From Candidatus Zhuqueibacterota bacterium (lineage in GTDB: Bacteria > Zhuqueibacterota > Zhuqueibacteria > Residuimicrobiales > Krinioviventaceae), in contig RQOI01000652.1 of NCBI GenBank assembly GCA_003854995.1, positions 1 to 6,141 of the forward strand: a stretch of 6,141 nt of DNA, written 5' to 3'. Below, piece by piece: positions 1-4,528 of the stretch. Made by a program: the position numbers and the translations under genes. The notes under the pieces were generated by a model. It was not told the origin of the DNA. It saw only the letters and a program-made list of their open reading frames with translations, and did no database searches. Each line of letters opens with the position of its first letter. The stretch's first letter is position 1.

Positions 1-1
1 A

Positions 2-85
2 TGCTTGAAGAGTGGATATGTAAAAAGGGCTGATGAGTACTCAATTTTTTATATCTCTGTGATCTTGGCGTCCTCTGTGGTTTAA
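2..85 (+). other. Possible 3' remnant of an upstream reading frame, perhaps a Y1 transposase tail
   Basis: This frame is open from the left edge to a TAA at 83-85. Its first half reads 'KSGYVKRADEYSIFY'. That resembles the C-terminal end I remember for REP-associated (Y1, IS200-like) tyrosine transposases, where an 'NPV..GYV.R.EDY..SS' type segment comes shortly before the end. The resemblance is short and from memory, and the last residues (ILASSVV) look like read-through into non-coding DNA. A competing reading in frame 1 ends at TGA 31-33. The piece could be a decayed transposase tail or chance; the bases left of the window would decide. Confidence 0.2.
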
Positions 86-163
86 TAAATTATCGCCCAC
101 TCGATCCGTTATAGAGCCTGTTTTTTTGTTATTTCGCGCAGGATAAAGAATTTAACCACCGAG
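55..163. repeat. Imperfect REP-like inverted repeat in the leader intergenic region
   Basis: CTCTGTG occurs at 55-61 and again at 73-79, 18 bases apart. The longer form CTCTGTGGTTTAA (73-85) has an inverted partner at 151-163 (TTTAACCACCGAG) that matches at 11 of 13 positions. The two arms enclose about 65 bases. Phrases of the type 'TTAACCACAGAG...' are, from general experience, frequent in intergenic DNA of environmental bacterial genomes, so this is probably a decayed copy of a dispersed element rather than a binding site of the next gene. Only a genome-wide copy count would settle it. Confidence 0.35.
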
Positions 164-178
164 AATAATCAATAAAGC

Positions 179-207
179 TTGACATTATTGACGATTTGTG
201 CTACTAT
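179..207 (+). promoter_or_regulatory. Sigma70-type promoter of the LamG / ATP-grasp / nitroreductase operon
   Basis: A perfect -35 box TTGACA lies at 179-184. After a 17-base spacer comes TACTAT at 202-207 (4 of 6 to TATAAT). An overlapping TATAAG at 205-210 scores 5 of 6 but would need a 20-base spacer. Transcription would begin near 214-216, giving a leader of roughly 105 bases before the LamG start. It is the best promoter match in the window and sits directly before the first gene of a tightly spaced three-gene run. No operator was recognised, though TTGAC is repeated at 188-192. Confidence 0.55.
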
Positions 208-306
208 AAGGTCATCATGGATATTGATGGGATTATTTCACTGTCTGTTCTTCAAAGTTTATCTTCTGCTTGCCCGCCGTGCATCTCGAGTCTTTTTATC
301 CGTTTG

Positions 307-314
307 AAAGGAGG
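307..314 (+). promoter_or_regulatory. Strong Shine-Dalgarno site that fixes the LamG gene start
   Basis: AAAGGAGG ends six bases before ATG 321. The in-frame upstream starts are worse: ATG 315 directly abuts the site and the codon at 270 has no such site. The shorter start also places the hydrophobic signal peptide at the N-terminus. Confidence 0.75.
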
Positions 315-320
315 ATGGTT

Positions 321-1385
321 ATGTGCAAAAGGTTGATATCGCTCTGTGTTGTTATGCTGCTGGGCCTGGCGACAGTTGCCTCGGCCGATCTTTTGGTTCA
401 CTACAAGCTCGACGAGACATCCGGCGCCGTGGCAGTCGATGCCAGCGGCAATGGCTTTGATGGCGTCATCAATGGCAGCACAAACTGGGTGACCGGAACC
501 CTGGGGGGAGCGCTGGAATTCACGGGCGACTGCAATGTCACTCTGCCGGCCGAAGGAATGGGACTATACGCGGATATCGGCTCGGTTGCCTTTTGGATGA
601 ATGCCGGGGCGCCAACAGCTATCAACACCATGTTCTGGGCCGGGGATAACACAACAGGCGGCGGCTTTGGCGCGGAGAATGAAATGCACGTCCACCTCGA
701 ATCTCCTGTTGCCGATATCTGGCTCGGTGGCGAGCTTTCCTTTTTCGCGATTGCCAGTCCAAATGTGCACCTGCATTCGGATCCGTCGAAAGGAGTAGAT
801 CCTGCCGCCGTGCCCGTCGATCCGTTGCTCCTGGGCGATCAGGAATGGCATCACGTTGCCGCCACCTGGAGTGCCGGCGACAAGATGGCGTTGTATGTTG
901 ACGGGGAGTTCATTATAGAATCGGAATACGAATCCACCGGCTATGCGTTGAACAACATTTTTCTGGGTCAGATGGCTGCCGGCACTCGCACCTATTTCGG
1001 CCTGCTCGACGATGTCCGTATTTATTCGCACGCCTTGACTGAAGTGGAAGTATTCAACCTGTTTGAAAACCCGAATGATCACGTCACCGATCGAGCGGTA
1101 CATCCGCAGGAATTTGTCCTGAATCAAAACTATCCCAATCCCTTTAATCCGAGCACAACAATCAGCTATAATCTGGCAAAAAATTGTGATGTCCTGTTGA
1201 CGATCTACAACCAGGCCGGCCAAAAGGTGCGCACGTTGGTTCAGGAAACACCGGGCGTCGGTTTTAAGTCTGTTGCTTGGGATGGTCGTGATGATGCCGG
1301 CCAACAGTTGGGTTCCGGCATTTATCTCTGCCGTTTGCAGGTTGATGATCAAATGCAGACGAAAAAGTTAATTCTGTTGCGATAG
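321..1385 (+). CDS. Secreted LamG (concanavalin A-like) domain protein with FlgD-like C-terminal sorting tail
   Basis: The protein has 354 residues. The N-terminus is a Sec signal peptide: MCKRL, a hydrophobic run to about residue 20, and probable cleavage after ASA at 20-22. Residues 23-248 form a LamG/pentraxin-like jelly-roll domain. Visible hallmarks are HYKLDETSG near the start, 'DASGNGFDGVING' (40-52), 'EWHHVAATWS' (175-184), 'ALYVDG' (190-195) and the closing 'LDDVRIYSHALT' (229-240). Such domains usually bind carbohydrate or mediate adhesion; no catalytic residues are evident. Residues 265-354 carry 'NQNYPNPFNPSTTI', an Ig-like strand region with 'AWDGRDDAG' and 'GSGIYLCRL', and the end KKLILLR. 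This is the type A sorting / FlgD-like tail used for outer-surface export or anchoring in FCB bacteria. Start 321 is chosen for its Shine-Dalgarno and signal peptide. It is the first gene of the probable operon. The ligand is unknown. Confidence 0.92.
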   Translation: MCKRLISLCVVMLLGLATVASADLLVHYKLDETSGAVAVDASGNGFDGVINGSTNWVTGTLGGALEFTGDCNVTLPAEGMGLYADIGSVAFWMNAGAPTAINTMFWAGDNTTGGGFGAENEMHVHLESPVADIWLGGELSFFAIASPNVHLHSDPSKGVDPAAVPVDPLLLGDQEWHHVAATWSAGDKMALYVDGEFIIESEYESTGYALNNIFLGQMAAGTRTYFGLLDDVRIYSHALTEVEVFNLFENPNDHVTDRAVHPQEFVLNQNYPNPFNPSTTISYNLAKNCDVLLTIYNQAGQKVRTLVQETPGVGFKSVAWDGRDDAGQQLGSGIYLCRLQVDDQMQTKKLILLR

Positions 1386-1424
1386 CAGCAAAAACATGCC
1401 TCACACAAAGCAGCAGGAGTGATG

Positions 1425-2453
1425 ATGCCCGTCAACTGCTCACCGCAAGATATTCCTGTTTTATTTTTGTACAATGTGGATCCTGCTTGGAGTGTAAATG
1501 ACCGGATTTCAGCGATCGAATCGAATGAAAAGATGTGTTCTGCCCTGCAAGATGCAGGGCATCCGGTTATAAGCGCTCCAATCACCGGTCAAAATCTGCA
1601 AGATATTCTATCGCGCTATTCTCCGAAAGAACTGATCGTTTTTAATCAATGTGAATGCATTCCAGGCACTCCGCACAGCGAGCACGAGGTGGCGAGGATA
1701 ATTGAATCACTGGGATTTGTCTATACCGGCTCCACACCCGATGTTTTGATGCTCGCCGAGAATAAATTTGCGACAAAACAAACCCTCGAATCACATAATA
1801 TCTCAACTCCTGCGTGGACTATATACGAAGAACCGAATATTAACGGTTGGGATATTTTTCCCGCAATAGTAAAAGCAGCATGTGAACACGGCAGTGCAAG
1901 TCTTGATTCCGAATCCGTTGTAATGAATATGCGGGAACTGCAGTCACGGACAGAATATGTATTGAAGAATTACAGTCAACCAGTGCTGGTCGAGGATTTT
2001 ATTGATGGAAGAGAATTTCATGTTCCCGTTTGCGGCAATGGCACACTCAATGTACTTCCTGTTGTGGAAATGGATTTTTCCGCTTTTAATGATGTCCACG
2101 ATCGTCTCTGTACATACGACTCCAAATATGATCCTGGTTCACTGCATTATAAAAAAATAGAAGGTCTCATCCCCGCGCCTTTGACCGATGCAGCATTGAA
2201 ATCACTTGAAGAAATATGCCTTGATGCTTATTGCGCTATGGGATGCAGGGATTATGCTCGGATGGATGTCCGGGAAAGAGATGGCAAGTTTTACATTCTT
2301 GATGTGAATCCGAACGCAGATCTCGATGTCGACGCCAGCATGGCCTGCTCTGGCGAGTATTCCGGCATGTCCTATCCTACGATGATGAATTATCTCGTCA
2401 AGCTGGCCGCGCGGCGCCATCCCTTGTACGCAAGATTATCCGGCGGCGCTTGA
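1425..2453 (+). CDS. ATP-grasp ligase related to D-alanine--D-alanine ligases
   Basis: The product has 342 residues, no signal peptide, and is presumably cytoplasmic. Residues 11-110 form the pre-ATP-grasp alpha/beta domain. Then come NKFATK (113-118), a nucleotide-binding segment with PAIVK (146-150) followed by EHGSAS (154-159), the hinge-like 'VEDFIDGREFHV' (189-200) and the metal-binding end 'ARMDVRERDG' plus 'ILDVNPNADL' (278-300). Asp281, Asp293 and Asn295 fit the Mg-ATP ligands; the Glu of classical Ddl is Asp at 293. The family joins a carboxylate to an amine through an acyl phosphate. The substrate cannot be read from sequence, and the loss of close Ddl motifs makes a housekeeping Ddl unlikely. 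GTG 1419 and ATG 1422 are alternative starts, but GGAG at 1416-1419 is best spaced for ATG 1425. The gene follows the LamG gene by 39 bases and precedes the flavoprotein by 25. Its base composition is noticeably AT-richer than its neighbours. Confidence 0.9.
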   Translation: MPVNCSPQDIPVLFLYNVDPAWSVNDRISAIESNEKMCSALQDAGHPVISAPITGQNLQDILSRYSPKELIVFNQCECIPGTPHSEHEVARIIESLGFVYTGSTPDVLMLAENKFATKQTLESHNISTPAWTIYEEPNINGWDIFPAIVKAACEHGSASLDSESVVMNMRELQSRTEYVLKNYSQPVLVEDFIDGREFHVPVCGNGTLNVLPVVEMDFSAFNDVHDRLCTYDSKYDPGSLHYKKIEGLIPAPLTDAALKSLEEICLDAYCAMGCRDYARMDVRERDGKFYILDVNPNADLDVDASMACSGEYSGMSYPTMMNYLVKLAARRHPLYARLSGGA

Positions 2454-2465
2454 TGTGCACCAGCT

Positions 2466-2473
2466 TAAGGAGG
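2466..2473 (+). promoter_or_regulatory. Shine-Dalgarno site that fixes the nitroreductase start
   Basis: TAAGGAGG ends five bases before ATG 2479. The longer alternative, GTG 2455, lacks any site and would put eight polar or charged residues before the signal peptide. Confidence 0.7.
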
Positions 2474-2478
2474 CTCGG

Positions 2479-3135
2479 ATGAAAAAATGGCAATCGATCA
2501 CTCGCTCTGCTGTCCTCATACTCTTATCGAGTATGACCATGACATTGACCGCTCAGGACGTTATGCCGATCAAGCTGCCGGCGCCGCGCACTGAGGGTGG
2601 ACGGCCACTCATGCAGGTGCTGCAAGATCGTCAATCCGTTCGTTCATTCAAACCGGACACGTTATCTCTGCAGCTGCTCTCAGACCTGTGCTGGGCGGCA
2701 TTTGGCATCAACCGTCCGGAATCGGGAGGGCGCACCGCGCCCTCAGCGCGCAATCGGCAAGAGATCGATGTGTATGTGGCGCTGCAAAAGGGTCTGTTCC
2801 TCTATGAGGCGCAGACGCATCAGCTGAATCTCATCACTGATCAGGATTTACGCAGCCACACTGGCACGCAGCCTTTTGTCGGCGAAGCGCCGCTCAATCT
2901 TGTCTACGTCGCAGATTTGGTAAAAATGGGAGATGGCCCGGAAGAGACAAAAATTCCCTGGGCCAATGCCGATGCCGGTTTTATCAGTGCGAATGTCTAT
3001 CTCTTTTGCGCGTCCGAAGGCCTTGGCACTGTGGTGCGAGGCATGGTCGACCGGGAAAAGCTGGCGCCGCTGATGCAATTGCGCCCAGATCAGCGAATCA
3101 TATTGGCGCAGACAGTGGGCTATCCGAAAGAATGA
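2479..3135 (+). CDS. Exported nitroreductase-family (SagB/ThcOx-like) FMN oxidoreductase
   Basis: The protein has 218 residues. It starts with a Sec-type signal peptide (MKKWQ, then a hydrophobic run about 11-24, with probable cleavage near TLTA/Q at 25), so the enzyme should act outside the cytoplasm. There is no lipobox cysteine and no twin arginine. The mature part shows the nitroreductase fold: RQSVRSF (51-57) as the N-terminal FMN-phosphate motif, 'CWAAFGINRP' with GGRTAPSARN (71-92), 'DAGFISANVYLFCASEGLGT' (165-184), and the closing VGYP (213-216). The family uses FMN with NAD(P)H, or oxidises azoline or peptide groups in the SagB/ThcOx branch. The short length and 'GGRTAPSARN' favour that branch, but the substrate is not known. 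It lies 25 bases after the ATP-grasp gene and is probably the last gene of the operon. A cofactor source outside the membrane is not evident. Confidence 0.9.
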   Translation: MKKWQSITRSAVLILLSSMTMTLTAQDVMPIKLPAPRTEGGRPLMQVLQDRQSVRSFKPDTLSLQLLSDLCWAAFGINRPESGGRTAPSARNRQEIDVYVALQKGLFLYEAQTHQLNLITDQDLRSHTGTQPFVGEAPLNLVYVADLVKMGDGPEETKIPWANADAGFISANVYLFCASEGLGTVVRGMVDREKLAPLMQLRPDQRIILAQTVGYPKE

Positions 3136-3515
3136 AAACTAGTAACGAAAAGTTGCCGCTTCGTTGGTGTGTTTTATGATAGAGATGGTCATATGCAAAC
3201 ATAAAGTTCGTAGGGATTCTGAGCTATCACCTGGCTGAAGCGACACACGTCACTCCTAATTTAGCCAGTTGCGGTCTGCAACGGCTGTCCTGGTCAGTCC
3301 CCCCGCTGTCCTATTCGATGATAGTGGCACAATAATTGAGACGCTCGGAAAAAGGTGCGGCGGACTAGCCATAGTCCTCGGGTGGCCGCTCTTCAGTCGG
3401 GCGCCACGGAATATTGGAATGCCGTTTTTCCTGCAGGTCACCCCTGTGCTGAGCTTTGTCTCTGTCATCTGGGCAGCTGCTGCCTGTCGTCTCTCTGCCC
3501 GAGTTCTGCGCGCCG
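3136..3515. other. Gene-free spacer between the operon and the pentapeptide gene
   Basis: No convincing coding sequence was found in 380 bases. The open frames here use GTG/TTG starts, have low-complexity or unlikely composition and lack Shine-Dalgarno sites. A weak hairpin with arms AACGAA (3144-3149) and TTCGTT (3160-3165) follows the flavoprotein stop codon; with a 10-base loop and only a broken T-run it is a poor terminator candidate. The interval from about 3260 to 3515 is GC-rich, unlike the AT-rich start, and could be the remnant of a lost gene, but I recognise nothing in it. Confidence 0.5.
3153..3180 (+). promoter_or_regulatory. Weak candidate promoter after the operon
   Basis: TTGCCG (3153-3158, 4 of 6 to the -35 box) and TATGAT (3175-3180, 5 of 6 to the -10 box) are 16 bases apart. 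If used, it would give a leader of more than 300 bases before the pentapeptide gene, so its role is doubtful. No better promoter was seen upstream of that gene. Confidence 0.22.
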
Positions 3516-4325
3516 ATGGCCGGCAATAAAAGACTTGCTGCAAGGGAAAGGGCTACTGTTGTGGAGTTTAAAGATCCCGATGACATTAAAATCGGCGTTA
3601 AATCGCTCAAAAAAATGCTACGCCTGCATTTACGATTCTTAGAAAATAAATCGAATGGAGAAAAAGCCAACCTCAAGAAAGCCGGCCTGCTGCGAGCCGG
3701 ACTTGCAGGGGCAAACCTTTCGGGAGCCAACCTTGAGCAAGCCATACTTGAGGGCGCCAACCTCGGGAAAGCCAAACTCGTGGGTGCCAACCTGTTCGGC
3801 GCCAAACTTGCGGGCGCCGATCTCAGAGGCGCTAAACTCATGGAAGCCAACCTGAATGGCGCCAACCTCAAGAAAGCCGATCTTGGCAAAGCCGACCTGG
3901 AAGGTGCGAACCTTGAGGAAGCTGATCTTGAGGGGGCGAACCTTGCAGAGGCCAATCTTTGGGGCATCGACCTCTGGGAAGCTCACCTCGGCGAAGCCAA
4001 CCTTGCTGGGGCTAACCTTGGCGGAGCAGCATGCCTTTGGAAAAGCAGACTTGGGCAAGCCAATCTCGCGGGTGCCAACCTTGCGGAAGCCGACCTTTGG
4101 GAAGCCGACCTTTGGAAAACCAACCTTGCAACAGTCAACCTTGCAAAAGCCCGGCTCGAAGGGGCCGACCTTGAGGACGCCGATCTGAAAGGCGCCGATC
4201 TTGCTGGCGCGAACCTGAAAGACGTGAAGAATTTGACATCAAAACAACTGCGGGCAGCAAAAAACTGGAGTAAAGCTTTGAACATCTCGGAGGATATTCT
4301 AAAGGAATTAGAGTCCACAGCGTAA
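3516..4325 (+). CDS. Pentapeptide-repeat protein, 37 units, right-handed quadrilateral beta-helix
   Basis: From ATG 3516 the product has 269 residues. Residues 1-50 are a charged, partly helical N-terminal segment with no signal peptide. Residues 51-236 are 37 consecutive units of the A(D/N)LXX type with one extra residue at 171, enough for about nine four-sided coils. Residues 237-269 (starting VKNLTSKQL) are the short helical cap common in this superfamily. Known members range from DNA-gyrase mimics (Qnr, MfpA) to proteins of unknown role. Nothing here identifies gyrase binding, and the protein is more regular than Qnr, so no function is assigned. The start is uncertain: the frame is open back to TTG 3456; ATG 3516 has no Shine-Dalgarno; GTG 3561 is preceded by AAGGGAAAGGG (3542-3552); ATG 3615 has none. 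All choices keep the whole repeat domain. The gene appears to be a single unit, unlinked to its neighbours by spacing. Confidence 0.92.
   Translation: MAGNKRLAARERATVVEFKDPDDIKIGVKSLKKMLRLHLRFLENKSNGEKANLKKAGLLRAGLAGANLSGANLEQAILEGANLGKAKLVGANLFGAKLAGADLRGAKLMEANLNGANLKKADLGKADLEGANLEEADLEGANLAEANLWGIDLWEAHLGEANLAGANLGGAACLWKSRLGQANLAGANLAEADLWEADLWKTNLATVNLAKARLEGADLEDADLKGADLAGANLKDVKNLTSKQLRAAKNWSKALNISEDILKELESTA
3666..4223 (+). repeat. 15-bp tandem repeat array inside the pentapeptide gene
   Basis: Thirty-seven 15-base units of consensus 'GCCAACCTTGNGGNNGCC' register encode the beta-helix, with one 3-base insertion near 4026-4031. Third positions differ between units, so the array is old rather than freshly amplified. 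Because 15 is a multiple of three, long stop-free frames also appear in the other registers and on the opposite strand; these are not genes. Confidence 0.9.
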
Positions 4326-4374
4326 GTGAAGAGATCCAGCCCCGAAATGATCCCCATTCCGCAGCACAAATGAG

Positions 4375-4403
4375 TTTTCTCGCCCCTCCACTGCCTCTAT
4401 TAT
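4375..4403 (+). promoter_or_regulatory. Candidate promoter for the comM-type gene
   Basis: TATTAT at 4398-4403 matches the -10 consensus at 5 of 6 positions. Seventeen bases upstream the -35 position holds TTTTCT (3 of 6). Transcription would start near 4410 and the leader of about 120 bases would contain the heptamer array. The weak -35 box keeps confidence low. Confidence 0.28.
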
Positions 4404-4472
4404 AAAGAGCTACCATAGGCGTCCTCTGCCCGTTGCATGACCGTTCGTCTTTTGTGGCTATTGGCAGCTCTT

Positions 4473-4514
4473 GTCATTTGTCATTTGAAATTCGTCATTC
4501 GTCATTCGTCATTC
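4473..4514 (+). repeat. Six-copy heptanucleotide tandem repeat in front of comM
   Basis: Six 7-base units follow each other without gaps: GTCATTT at 4473 and 4480, GAAATTC at 4487, then GTCATTC at 4494, 4501 and 4508. The last three are identical. The array ends six bases before the AGGA Shine-Dalgarno (4520-4523) of the next gene. Heptameric short tandem repeats in intergenic DNA are known from cyanobacteria and appear in other environmental genomes. As the period is not a multiple of three, copy number changes would alter the leader length but not the protein. Confidence 0.85.
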
Positions 4515-4528
4515 ACAACAGGATCACC

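Noticed and set aside
35..50. GAGTACTC palindrome followed by a T-run as a terminator
   Set aside because: The palindrome leaves no loop and the pairing is only four bases, so a stable hairpin cannot form.
564..1352. Long open frame on the minus strand opposite the LamG gene (262 codons)
   Set aside because: The plus-strand frame has a signal peptide, domain hallmarks and a sorting tail; the opposite frame shows no recognisable domain and is a codon-bias shadow.
1542..1560. Perfect 8-bp hairpin with a 3-base loop (GCCCTGCA / TGCAGGGC)
   Set aside because: It lies inside the ATP-grasp coding frame and is not followed by a T-run, so it is not a terminator; probably incidental.
3132..3179. 15-codon frame whose ATG overlaps the flavoprotein stop (ATGA)
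   Set aside because: It is very short, has no Shine-Dalgarno of its own and shows no recognisable feature; the overlap arises from common bases at a stop codon.
3365..4369. Several long minus-strand and alternate-frame reading frames across the pentapeptide gene, rich in Ala-Arg-Ser-Pro repeats
   Set aside because: A 15-bp repeat keeps any stop-free frame open throughout the array. Their proteins are periodic low-complexity images of the real repeat.
4418..4428. 11-base sequence GGCGTCCTCTG also present at 67-77
   Set aside because: A shared 11-mer is expected by chance in a window of this size, and the flanks do not match.
4433..4528. N-terminal extension of ComM by 32 residues
   Set aside because: It would translate the heptamer repeat and has no Shine-Dalgarno; family members begin at the MFSKVLSAA segment.
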